Shown here: positions 29,554-37,023 of the stretch, one piece after another
How the letters are laid out: each line of letters begins with the position of its first letter
How positions within the stretch are numbered: the first letter of the stretch is position 1
Assembly (NCBI RefSeq): GCF_029201545.1
Contig: NZ_CP104007.1
Location: 1,274,501 to 1,338,500, forward strand
DNA length: 64,000 nt
Direction: 5' to 3'
From: Devosia sp. FJ2-5-3
GTDB taxonomy: Bacteria; Pseudomonadota; Alphaproteobacteria; Rhizobiales; Devosiaceae
Notes under the pieces: model-generated
The model's database searches: none
The model's input: the letters and a program-made list of their open reading frames with translations, nothing else
Told to the model about the DNA's origin: nothing
Position numbers and translations under genes: made by a program

Positions 29554-30653
29554 CTTCCCAGAAGGCCGGCGAGGCCGCTGGATTTGGCTGTGGGGCCGCT
29601 GGCGCCGAGTTCGGTGAACATCTGCATGAGCTTGCTGGAGGTGTTGTAGTTGGCGATTGCGGCTTCGTAGAGCTTGTCGGACCAGCCGGCGGCCTGGCGC
29701 TCCTCGGGGCTGAGCGAGGAGAAGGCGGCGATGACGTTCTGGCTGAAGGCGCTGGGGTCGCCCGACTGGCCGGCGGATTTGAGGCCGGCCATCAGCGCCG
29801 CGCTGGACTTGGTCCGCAAGGTCGATTGAGCGGCCTTGATCTCGTCGGTGCTGAACTGGCCGCCCTCGTTGAGGACGATGGCCGAGAGCGAACGGCTCGA
29901 CAGATCCGAGAGGTCGATGAGCGCGCCGCGCGATGAATAGGGATTGAATGTGGGTGTCTTGCCCGCCGCCTGTGCGTCGGCATAGCGCTTGTCGAGCACG
30001 GCGCGGGCATTGGCGGCAAGGGTGACCATGCTCTGCTGGCCGGTGGCGTCCTTGGCCTCGACAAGGGCGATATAGAGGGCGACGGGATCATCTTCGCCGG
30101 CATCGGGGAACCGCTTTGGATCGGCCTGCAATTGCTTGAGGCCTTCGGTGAGGGCGTCCCGGCCGGCCTTCCAGTCGGCGCTGGCTTTTTCCTCGGGGCC
30201 GAGAGTGTCGAAATAGCTGGCGGCGGCCTTATAGAGGCCGGTGAAGTCGCCGGTCACATCGGCGATGGCGAGGGGGCCGGCCAAGGCGGCTTCCAGGCGG
30301 CGCTGCATTTCAAGGGTTGCGGCCTCGCTCTCATCCGCCTTCGAATTCTTGTCGCTGGCCAGGGCATAGAGCTCGCGTGCATCAAGGCTCGAGAGATCAA
30401 GCGCCAGTTCGTCGCCCTCGAGGGGTGAGGTGCGGCCCACTTCCTCGAGCAATTTGGCGAGCTTGGCCCGAGCATCGCTGACCACTGTCAGGAGATCGCG
30501 CTCGGCGAGGGCGGCGCGGGCCGCATCGGATAGAGTGACGGAAGTTGCTGCGGTGGTCGCCGCGCCTGTGGCCGCCGTGCCGGCCTTGCTGGCCGCGGAC
30601 GAATAGGACGTGCTCGTATAGCTGGAATAATAGGTGGAGGTGACGGCGACCAT
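29550..30653 (-). CDS. hypothetical protein, 367 aa, Ser/Thr/Tyr-rich start
   Basis: Family not recognised. The first 35 residues are low complexity (TSTYYSSYTSTSYSSAASKA); the rest is mainly Ala-rich helix with repeated acidic turns. There is no signal peptide or membrane helix. The flexible start followed by a helical rod recalls proteins secreted without a cleaved signal, but this is only an impression. ATG 30653 has AAGGAG seven bases upstream. Convergent with the 2H gene (stops overlap by 4 bp). Confidence 0.72.
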   Translation of the reverse strand: MVAVTSTYYSSYTSTSYSSAASKAGTAATGAATTAATSVTLSDAARAALAERDLLTVVSDARAKLAKLLEEVGRTSPLEGDELALDLSSLDARELYALASDKNSKADESEAATLEMQRRLEAALAGPLAIADVTGDFTGLYKAAASYFDTLGPEEKASADWKAGRDALTEGLKQLQADPKRFPDAGEDDPVALYIALVEAKDATGQQSMVTLAANARAVLDKRYADAQAAGKTPTFNPYSSRGALIDLSDLSSRSLSAIVLNEGGQFSTDEIKAAQSTLRTKSSAALMAGLKSAGQSGDPSAFSQNVIAAFSSLSPEERQAAGWSDKLYEAAIANYNTSSKLMQMFTELGASGPTAKSSGLAGLLGS

Positions 30654-30782
30654 GGCAAAGCTCCTTGCTGAAAATGGTTAAGCAAGTGTTGTGCCGAAAA
30701 ATTATCTTTTGATTTCAATGGCGAGGGAGGTCGGGGACGGAGGCGTCGGCAAAGTTTGCCGGGCTGATTCTGCCGAAACCCT

Positions 30783-30880
30783 GAAATAAAGAAGCCCCGC
30801 CCGAGGGGATGGGCGGGGCTAGAGGTCTTTAGCAAGAGCTTCCGACCTTGGAGGAAGCGGGTCACCACGATCCCGCTTTC
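30783..30880 (-). ncRNA. small RNA unit 4, degenerate anti-SD type
   Basis: Inferred transcript. TTGTGC (complement of 30910-30915) is 17 bp from CATATT (complement of 30887-30892), the same spacing as in units 1-3. A first hairpin (AGCGGG 30856-30861 with CCCGCT 30872-30877) is followed by CTTCCTCC, a weakened form of the anti-Shine-Dalgarno motif. A 10-bp stem (30793-30802 with 30811-30820) then TTCTTTATTT form the terminator. It lacks the upstream box of the other units. Confidence 0.55.
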
Positions 30881-31017
30881 GCGCGAAATATGCGACGTTC
30901 TGAAGCGGCGCACAAACGCGCAATGGGAAGTGCTGCCATGCAGATTCGCGCCGCTCGCTGTTTCGTTGCGCAGGCGAAATGCTCGATTTGTTTTTCCGGA
31001 CCGCGGGTGGTGCAGGC

Positions 31018-31212
31018 AAAAAAAGAGGCTCCAACCGAAGTTGGAGCCTTATGATAGGGCCGAAGCCAAATCGAGAGTTTTGGCCCCGCGCAAGGGAGGA
31101 GGATATGCGCAGAACCGGTGGGCCCCAGCCGAGGGAGGAGGATACGGCTGAAACCCGGTGCCGAGCGTCGCGGGTCCTAGGGAGGAGGAGAAGGAGCGGC
31201 GTCGCGTCGACA
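31018..31212 (-). ncRNA. small RNA unit 3, three anti-SD hairpin loops
   Basis: Inferred transcript of about 195 nt. Three copies of CCTCCTCCC (complements of 31180-31188, 31133-31141, 31094-31102) each lie in a loop: stems TCCT/AGGA, CAGCCG/CGGCTG (31126-31131 with 31145-31150) and GCGCA/TGCGC (31088-31092 with 31106-31110). Two of the loops are identical (TATCCTCCTCCCT). The terminator has a 10-bp stem (31026-31035 with 31040-31049), a TTCG loop and 7 T. It resembles alphaproteobacterial CcsR/cuckoo and alpha-r14 RNAs, which are proposed to pair with ribosome sites of many mRNAs. Confidence 0.8.
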
Positions 31213-31218
31213 AGGAGC

Positions 31219-31273
31219 AATATAGATTTTGACCGTCTGGTCAGCAATGCAGAAGTGAGCATGTCAGCTATGC
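31219..31273 (-). promoter_or_regulatory. promoter and upstream box of small RNA unit 3
   Basis: TTGCTG (complement 31242-31247), 17-bp spacer, TATATT (complement 31219-31224). The box GCATAGCTGACATG (complement 31260-31273) is 12 bp upstream of the -35 element. A palindrome TGACCGTCTGGTCA lies in the spacer and overlaps the -35 element. Confidence 0.65.
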
Positions 31274-31370
31274 ATTAGGCACAGCGTCAATCTGTCCATT
31301 TCTTAGGCAGATTGTCGCACCCCTCTCCTGGCGGTGAAAAAGCGGCGCGAGGGAGGTGGGGGCGGGGAGA

Positions 31371-31585
31371 GAAAAAAAGGGCTCCAACCGAAGTTGGAGC
31401 CCGATGATCGGCAGGCCAGATCAAAGATGATCGGCAGATCCAGATCGAAAGTGGGGCAGAAGGGCAAGGGAGGAGGAGTATGCCATTCTGCCAAGAGCCT
31501 TGGATCAGGGAGGAGGAGAGATCCGCAACTCAGTGTCGCGATACAGAGTTCCGAGGGAGGAGGTTCGGAAGAACGTCTCAGCGAC
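31371..31585 (-). ncRNA. small RNA unit 2, three anti-SD hairpin loops
   Basis: Inferred transcript of about 215 nt. Three CCTCCTCCC copies (complements of 31555-31563, 31508-31516, 31468-31476) are in loops closed by TTCCGA/TCGGAA, GGATC/GATCC and a longer stem (GGCAGAA with TTCTGCC, plus an inner TGCC/GGCA). The terminator at 31379-31402 has a 10-bp stem, a loop containing TTCG and 7 T. Its stem sequence is almost that of unit 3, so the two are recent duplicates at that end. Confidence 0.8.
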
Positions 31586-31591
31586 ACGCCC

Positions 31592-31646
31592 TATATGTAC
31601 TCTACCAGTTCAGTAGGCAATAGGCGCCGTCACATGTCAGCTATGC
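31592..31646 (-). promoter_or_regulatory. promoter and upstream box of small RNA unit 2
   Basis: TTGCCT (complement 31615-31620), 17-bp spacer, CATATA (complement 31592-31597). The box GCATAGCTGACATG (complement 31633-31646) is 12 bp upstream of the -35 element and identical to that of unit 3. Confidence 0.65.
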
Positions 31647-31666
31647 AAATTCGCATGGCACAAGAC

Positions 31667-31783
31667 AAAAAAATGGCTCCGCCCGAGGGGAGAGCGGAGC
31701 CACCAGGGTCGCGAGCCAAAAGCCCGCTAGGAGGGAACGCAGCGCGTTGCAAGGGAGGAGGGAGAAAACAAGCGCGCTGTGAT
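31667..31783 (-). ncRNA. small RNA unit 1, one anti-SD hairpin loop
   Basis: Inferred transcript of about 117 nt. One CCTCCTCCC (complement 31753-31761) lies in the loop of an AGCGCG/CGCGCT stem (31741-31746 with 31773-31778). A shorter CCCTCC follows at 31730-31735. The terminator is a 9-bp stem (31674-31682 with 31694-31702) plus 7 T. With a single loop plus terminator it has the basic layout described for CcsR/cuckoo RNAs. Confidence 0.75.
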
Positions 31784-31789
31784 GTGCTG

Positions 31790-31844
31790 CATATATGGGC
31801 GGGATGCCTATTCGCCAACCAGTCCACTGACATGTCAGATATGC
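31790..31844 (-). promoter_or_regulatory. promoter and upstream box of small RNA unit 1
   Basis: TTGGCG (complement 31813-31818), 17-bp spacer, TATATG (complement 31790-31795). The box GCATATCTGACATG (complement 31831-31844) differs by one base from units 2 and 3 and has the same 12-bp distance to the -35 element. Confidence 0.65.
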
Positions 31845-32012
31845 GCCTCTCGCATGGCGGACGAAATAGGCAAGCAAAATCAAGGATTAGATGGCCTAGA
31901 ACTGCGAAGTTTGCCGCGCATATTTCTTGTGCGCGCCCGATCTCAACATTGCCAAAGTCTTAATCAGCGATTGCCCGAGCTAGGTCGCTCACGAGAGGCG
32001 GGACGAAGCAGA

Positions 32013-32720
32013 TCAGGGCGCGTGGGTGAAAGCGGCCAGGGTCGCTTCGAGAAGCCCCAGATGCTCGATCCGGGCATAGCGCGGGGATGCCGGCGGTTCC
32101 TCGGCGTGCTCATAGGACCAAGTGAGGTCGTGTGGCACATAGACGCCGAAGGCACCGGCTTCGAGGGCCGGAAGGATATCGGAGCGCAGGGAATTGCCGA
32201 CCATGACGGTGTGCTCAGCACCTTCGGTATGGCGGGCGAAGAGGCGCTCATAGGTGGCTGCGGTCTTGTCTGCGACGATTTCGATGGCGGCAAAATAGTC
32301 GGCAAGCCCGGAGGCGGCGAGCTTGCGCTCCTGGTCGAAGATATCGCCCTTGGTGATCAGGATCAGCCGATAGTCGCGTTCGAGGCCGGCCAGCGCCTGA
32401 TCGACATAGGGCAGGGTTTCGATCGGGTAGGTCAGCAATTCGCGGCCGGCGGCGAGGATTTCGGCAATGACCGTGCCGGGGACGCGATGTTCGGTGACCT
32501 CAAGGGCCGTTTCGACCATGGAGAGGGCAAAGCCCTTCATGCCGAAACCGTAAAAGCGCAGATTGCGCTTGGTGGATTCGATGAGGCGCTCAACCAGGTC
32601 CGGCGCGTCGGTATAGGGCGCCAGAAGGGCGGCGAAGCGCTGTTCTGTCAGGCGGAAATAGCGCTCGTTTTGCCACAACGTATCATCGGCATCGAAGGCG
32701 ATGGTGGTTATGCGGGGCAA
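32013..32720 (-). CDS. HAD family hydrolase
   Basis: 235 residues. Motif I FDADDTLWQ has the nucleophile Asp. LILITKGD is motif II, and VGNSLRSDILPALEAGAFGV is motif IV with the metal-binding Asp. The cap lies between motifs I and II, as in C1-type phosphatases. Substrate unknown. It follows the LysR-type gene after 1 bp on the same strand and lies between it and the small-RNA array. Confidence 0.9.
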   Translation of the reverse strand: MPRITTIAFDADDTLWQNERYFRLTEQRFAALLAPYTDAPDLVERLIESTKRNLRFYGFGMKGFALSMVETALEVTEHRVPGTVIAEILAAGRELLTYPIETLPYVDQALAGLERDYRLILITKGDIFDQERKLAASGLADYFAAIEIVADKTAATYERLFARHTEGAEHTVMVGNSLRSDILPALEAGAFGVYVPHDLTWSYEHAEEPPASPRYARIEHLGLLEATLAAFTHAP

Positions 32721-32721
32721 A

Positions 32722-33621
32722 TCAGAACGACCATTCCCGTGCCTTGGAAACGAGGAAGTCGCGGAAGACGCCGACGCGCTTGGAATTCTTCAAGGCCGGT
32801 GGATAGACGAAATAGGCCTCGTAGGCGGGCAGCTCGATCTCGGGCAGGACCTGGACGAGACCGTCTTCCTTTTCGGTCACATAGGCAGGCAGCATGGCGA
32901 CACCGATGCCGGCGCGGCAGGCCTGCATCATGCCATAGATGGCGTTGACCTTGAGCACGGCGCGGCGCGGGCTGGAATCGGGACGGCCGAGGCGCTCGAG
33001 ATAGTTGATGTCGCCGAGATAGGACGGGACCGGCTCGCCGAAGCTGATGATGCGGTGCTCGTCCAGGTCGTCAACGGCCTTGGGCATGCCGTGATCTTCG
33101 ATATAGGAGGAGCTGGCATAGAAATGGTTGTGCACGGTGAACAGCTTGCGCTGGATCATCTCGGACTGGTTGGGCCGGTGCAGCCGAATGGCCACGTCGG
33201 CCTCGCGCATGGCGAGGTCGAGTTCGGCGTCATTGAGGCGGATTTCGAGCTGGATCAGCGGATAGAGCTGCAAGAACTCATCGAGTCGCGACGATAGCCA
33301 GGTCGAGCCGATGCCGACCGTGGTGGTGACGATGAGCGGGCCAGTGGGTTCGTCCTGGCTCTCGGACATCTGCGTCTCGACCTGCTGCAATTCCCAGTGC
33401 ATGCGATGGGCGGTGCGGAACAATTGTTCGCCCACCTCGGTGAGCACCAGGCCGCGTGCATGGCGGATGAAAAGCTTGAGGCCCAGATCGTCCTCGAGCG
33501 CCGAGATCTGCCGGCTGACGGCAGACTGGCTCATGCCCAGCTTTTCGGCAGCGTGGGTGAAAGAGCCCGACTCAGCGGCGGTGTGGAAAATCCGGAGCTT
33601 GTCCCAGTCGAGCATTTTCAT
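32722..33621 (-). CDS. lsrB: LysR-type regulator, LsrB/VtlR-like
   Basis: 299 residues. The winged helix (WDKLRIFHTAAESGSFTHAA, then LGMSQSAVSRQISALEDDLG) is followed by a LysR substrate domain. The start WDKLRIFH, the KLFTVHNHFYAS segment and the C-terminal FRDFLVSKAREWSF fit my recollection of the LsrB/VtlR group of Hyphomicrobiales. LsrB of Sinorhizobium lies beside trxB, as this gene does. In that group the regulator controls small RNAs and redox or cell-surface genes. The name is inferred from similarity and gene order, not from a search. Confidence 0.8.
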   Translation of the reverse strand: MKMLDWDKLRIFHTAAESGSFTHAAEKLGMSQSAVSRQISALEDDLGLKLFIRHARGLVLTEVGEQLFRTAHRMHWELQQVETQMSESQDEPTGPLIVTTTVGIGSTWLSSRLDEFLQLYPLIQLEIRLNDAELDLAMREADVAIRLHRPNQSEMIQRKLFTVHNHFYASSSYIEDHGMPKAVDDLDEHRIISFGEPVPSYLGDINYLERLGRPDSSPRRAVLKVNAIYGMMQACRAGIGVAMLPAYVTEKEDGLVQVLPEIELPAYEAYFVYPPALKNSKRVGVFRDFLVSKAREWSF

Positions 33622-33733
33622 TGACGCTTTCTTTGTGCTGATCAGCCGGGTGAAGGAACTCGCCCCGCCTTAGACGACAGACGGGAAGTCATTGTGACGG
33701 TTTGAAGTTTTACCCCGGACATGCTGTCGCAGC

Positions 33734-34684
33734 CTATTCCGCAGCTTCGGCAAGTTCATGTTCGGCAAGGAAGCGCTCGGCGTCGAGCGCAGCCATGCAG
33801 CCCATGCCTGCGGCAGTGACGGCCTGTCGATAGACGTCGTCAGTGACGTCGCCGGCCGCAAAGACGCCGGGGATATTGGTTTCGGTGGTGCCGGGCTTCA
33901 CCTGCAGATACCCGCCCGGCTTCATGTCGAGCTTGCCGGCAAAGATCGACGTTGCCGGTGCGTGGCCGATGGCCACGAAGATGCCGTCGATCGGCTGGTC
34001 ATAATTCTCGCCGGTGACCCGGTTGTGCAGGCGGACCGTATTGACCGAGGGCGGCATCGGCGCGCCGCCGACTTCGACAACTTCGGTGTTCCAGCGCACT
34101 TCGATTTTCGGGTTCTTGAACAGGCGATCCTGCAGGATGCGCTCGGCGCGGAATTCGTCGCGGCGATGCACGACGATGACCTTTTCGGCGAAATTGGTGA
34201 GGAAGAGCGCTTCCTCGACGGCCGTGTTGCCGCCGCCGACCACGAGGACCTGCTTGCCGCGATAGAAAAAGCCATCGCAGGTCGCACAGGCGGAAACGCC
34301 AAAGCCCTGGAATTTCTGCTCGGAGGGTAGGCCCAGCCATTTGGCCTGGGCGCCCGTGGCGATGATGATGCTGTCTGCCGTGTAACTTGTGCCGCTATCG
34401 GAGGTGAGCACGAAGGGACGACGATCGAAATCGACATGGGTGATGATGTCGTTGACGATCTTTGTGCCGACATGCTCGGCCTGCGCCTTCATCTGCTCCA
34501 TCAGCCAGGGGCCCTGGATGACGTCGGCAAAGCCGGGATAGTTCTCGACATCGGTGGTGATGGTGAGCTGGCCGCCGGGCTGGAGGCCCTGGATCATCAC
34601 GGGTTCGAGCATGGCGCGCGCCGCATAGATGGCCGCCGTATATCCAGCAGGACCGGAACCGATGATGATGACTTTCGCGTGCAT
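33734..34684 (-). CDS. trxB: thioredoxin-disulfide reductase
   Basis: 316 residues. It transfers electrons from NADPH to thioredoxin. GSGPAGYTAAIYAARA binds FAD, CATCDGFF has the redox-active disulfide, GGGNTAVEEALFL binds NADPH, and GVFAAGDVTDDVYRQAVTAAG is the second FAD motif. Length is normal. The neighbouring LsrB-like regulator fits a redox context. Confidence 0.96.
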   Translation of the reverse strand: MHAKVIIIGSGPAGYTAAIYAARAMLEPVMIQGLQPGGQLTITTDVENYPGFADVIQGPWLMEQMKAQAEHVGTKIVNDIITHVDFDRRPFVLTSDSGTSYTADSIIIATGAQAKWLGLPSEQKFQGFGVSACATCDGFFYRGKQVLVVGGGNTAVEEALFLTNFAEKVIVVHRRDEFRAERILQDRLFKNPKIEVRWNTEVVEVGGAPMPPSVNTVRLHNRVTGENYDQPIDGIFVAIGHAPATSIFAGKLDMKPGGYLQVKPGTTETNIPGVFAAGDVTDDVYRQAVTAAGMGCMAALDAERFLAEHELAEAAE

Positions 34685-34817
34685 CGCGACAGGTCTCCGT
34701 AAGACAAAGGAATTATCCCTCGCCCCTAGTTAAGGGGCGAAGCAGGGAGGTTTCAAGGCGCTGTGTGAACCGGGTGGCAGACAATGACCCGTTTATGCGC
34801 GAAAGACACAGAAGAAA

Positions 34818-34831
34818 GGGGCCGAAGCCCC
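34818..34831 (-). terminator. intrinsic terminator of greA
   Basis: GGGGC stem with a TTCG loop and GCCCC on the minus strand, then TTTCTTCT. It lies 11 bp past the greA stop. Confidence 0.7.
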
Positions 34832-34841
34832 AATCCGGGTG

Positions 34842-35315
34842 TCAGATATAGCGCACCTTGAGGATTTCGTAGCTGCGCGAGCCGCCGGGGGCAGCCACTT
34901 CAAACGAATCGCCCACGGACTTGCCTATCATGGCGCGCGCAAGCGGGGAGGAGATCGAGATACGGCCGGCCGACGCGTCGGCCTCGGGATCGCCCACGAT
35001 CTGGTAGGTCTTTTCTTCCTCGGTGTCCTCGTCGATATAGGTGACGGTAGCGCCGAACTTGACCGTGGTGCCGCTCAGCTTGCTGACATCGATGATATCA
35101 GCCAGGGCAAGGATGGTCTCGAGCTCCTTGATGCGGCCTTCATTGAGGCTCTGCTGCTCCTTGGCGGCGTGATATTCAGCATTCTCCGAAAGATCGCCAT
35201 GCGCGCGGGCTTCTGCGATCGCTTCGATAATGCGGCGCCGTTCGGTTGCAGTGCGGTGTTCGAACTCAACGCCCAGGGCCTTGTGGCCCTGAACCGTCAT
35301 CGGGATCTTGTCCAT
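34842..35315 (-). CDS. greA: transcription elongation factor GreA
   Basis: 157 residues from ATG 35315, with GGAGG upstream. GreA rescues backtracked RNA polymerase by stimulating cleavage of the transcript end. The N-terminal coiled coil carries [16 protein letters not shown] with the acidic tip residues. The C-terminal FKBP-like domain ends [20 protein letters not shown]. Standard length. A 39-codon open extension upstream is not used. Confidence 0.95.
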   Translation of the reverse strand: MDKIPMTVQGHKALGVEFEHRTATERRRIIEAIAEARAHGDLSENAEYHAAKEQQSLNEGRIKELETILALADIIDVSKLSGTTVKFGATVTYIDEDTEEEKTYQIVGDPEADASAGRISISSPLARAMIGKSVGDSFEVAAPGGSRSYEILKVRYI

Positions 35316-35608
35316 ATCGTCTCGCCTCCAGTGGGCTCGGCAAAGAAATCCGGCGCGCCACGGCATCTCTGAAGAGAAACACCATGACGCGCCACGAATG
35401 AGTGTGGGCTGGCGCGCACCTGTCGGGCGCATCCAGCATGTTGTCCCCTCGCCAAACTGCGTTCGGCCTCCGCTTCACGACAAGTTTTTAGGAAGACATG
35501 CGCAACTTGCCCGCACGGCGCGTTCCGGTCAAGCGGATGTGCGCAACAGGAGATAGGCTGATCCTGTCGCCGTTCAAGATGTCGGATCAAATAGTGGAAG
35601 GGACGTTC

Positions 35609-36757
35609 ATGACAATCTCTGGCTTTGGAACGCCTGTGGCAATTTTACTGGCTGTTGTCGTCAGCCACGGGTCGGCCGTGGCCCAGACCATCGACAGCAG
35701 TGCCGGCCCGCTGACGGCCAATGTTGTGGCAGAGGGCCTCGATCATCCCTGGGCACTGGGGTTTCTCGATGATGGCAGGTTCCTCGTGACCGAACGCAGC
35801 GGGCAATTGCGCATCGTCGATGATGGCGTGGTCGGTCCGCCGATCGAGGGCGTGCCCGAGGTGGTTGCGGTCGGGCAGGGCGGTTTGCTGGACCTGGCGC
35901 TGGCACCCGATTTTGCAACGAGCGGACGGATTTTTCTCACCTTCGCCGAACCGGCGGCGAGCGCGGGCCTGCAGCGCGGCACCGGGACGGCAGTTATGGC
36001 GGCGCGACTTGTGCTGGAGGGCGATGGTGGCCGGCTGGAGGACCAGGCCGTCATCTTCCGCATGAACAATTTCAACAATTCCAATCGCCACTTCGGGTCG
36101 CGCATCGCCATCGGCACTGATGGCAATCTGTTCGTGACACTTGGGGAGCGAGGCGACATGGAAAGGGCGCAGGACCCGCAGGACCTCGCCGGTGGCGTGG
36201 TGCGGATTGCCCCGGACGGAAGCATTCCGCAGGACAATCCCAAGATCGAGGGTTGGCATCCGGCGTTCTGGAGCATCGGCCATCGCAACCCGCAGGGTGC
36301 CACAGTGCGGGAAGAGGATGGTGCGCTCTTTACTGTCGAGCATGGTGCGCGCGGTGGCGACGAGGTGAACAAGCCTGAAGCGGGCAAGAATTATGGCTGG
36401 CCAGTTATTACCTATGGCCGCGACTATTCGGGACTGGCGATCGGCGAGGGCACGACAAAAGAGGGGCTGGAGCAGCCGCTGCACTATTGGGATCCATCCA
36501 TTTCGCCGTCGGGACTGGACTTCTATGATGGCGATCTCATTGCCGGATGGCAGGGCGATCTGCTCGCCGGCGGGCTCAGCGGCAATGTGCTGGTGCGCAT
36601 CGACATGGAGGGGGATGCCGTGCAGCAAGTGGAGCCGCTGTTCGAAGGGCAGTTGGGGCGCATCCGCGACGTGCGAACAGGCGCTGACGGGGCAATCTAC
36701 CTCCTCACGGATGAGGCCAATGGACGCCTGATCCGGGTCGCGCCCGAGGGTCTTTAG
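35609..36757 (+). CDS. PQQ-dependent sugar dehydrogenase (soluble aldose dehydrogenase-like)
   Basis: 382 residues from ATG 35609; a signal peptide ends SAVAQ. The six-bladed propeller family features are visible: LDHPWALGFLDDGRFLVTER at the start, QGGLLDLALAPDF, IGHRNPQGA, and EHGARGGDEVN with the catalytic and PQQ-binding residues. It should oxidise sugars in the periplasm using PQQ. No pqq genes are in the window. Confidence 0.9.
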   Translation: MTISGFGTPVAILLAVVVSHGSAVAQTIDSSAGPLTANVVAEGLDHPWALGFLDDGRFLVTERSGQLRIVDDGVVGPPIEGVPEVVAVGQGGLLDLALAPDFATSGRIFLTFAEPAASAGLQRGTGTAVMAARLVLEGDGGRLEDQAVIFRMNNFNNSNRHFGSRIAIGTDGNLFVTLGERGDMERAQDPQDLAGGVVRIAPDGSIPQDNPKIEGWHPAFWSIGHRNPQGATVREEDGALFTVEHGARGGDEVNKPEAGKNYGWPVITYGRDYSGLAIGEGTTKEGLEQPLHYWDPSISPSGLDFYDGDLIAGWQGDLLAGGLSGNVLVRIDMEGDAVQQVEPLFEGQLGRIRDVRTGADGAIYLLTDEANGRLIRVAPEGL

Positions 36758-36764
36758 AAAAGAA

Positions 36765-36798
36765 AAAGGGCGCGCCCCTCCAAGAGGACGCGCCCTTT
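36765..36798. terminator. shared bidirectional terminator
   Basis: 10-bp stem AAAGGGCGCG (36765-36774) with CGCGCCCTTT (36789-36798) between the convergent sugar dehydrogenase and cspA genes. T-runs follow on both strands. Confidence 0.85.
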
Positions 36799-36813
36799 TA
36801 CTTGCAATGGTGC

Positions 36814-37023
36814 TTAGCTGGCCTGGAGGTTGTCGGCGGCGGACTTGCCAGTCCGCTTGTCCTTGACGATCTCGTAGGTAACTTTCTGGCCTTCATCCAG
36901 GCCGTTCAGGCCCGAACGCTGGACAGCGGAGATATGGACGAAAACGTCCGCACCACCCTCATCCGGCTGGATGAAACCATAACCTTTTTGGCCATTGAAC
37001 CACTTAACGGTGCCCGTTGCCAT
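36814..37023 (-). CDS. cspA: cold-shock protein, CspA family
   Basis: 69 residues, one cold-shock domain. RNP1 KGYGFIQP and RNP2 VFVHIS bind single-stranded RNA or DNA. ATG 37023 has GAGGGAA upstream. The 5' side is a gene-free stretch of about 500 bp, which leaves room for a long leader as in other csp genes. Confidence 0.95.
   Translation of the reverse strand: MATGTVKWFNGQKGYGFIQPDEGGADVFVHISAVQRSGLNGLDEGQKVTYEIVKDKRTGKSAADNLQAS

Noticed and set aside
31334..31963. Open frames across the small-RNA array
   Set aside because: They read through terminators and GGGAGGAGG strings and give Lys/Gly/Arg-rich nonsense. The repeated GGGAGGAGG on the plus strand was first taken for a row of ribosome sites, but no genes follow; the minus-strand hairpins explain it better.
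35316..35432. 39-codon N-terminal extension of greA
   Set aside because: The normal GreA start MDKIPMT has GGAGG upstream, and length matches the family without the extension.
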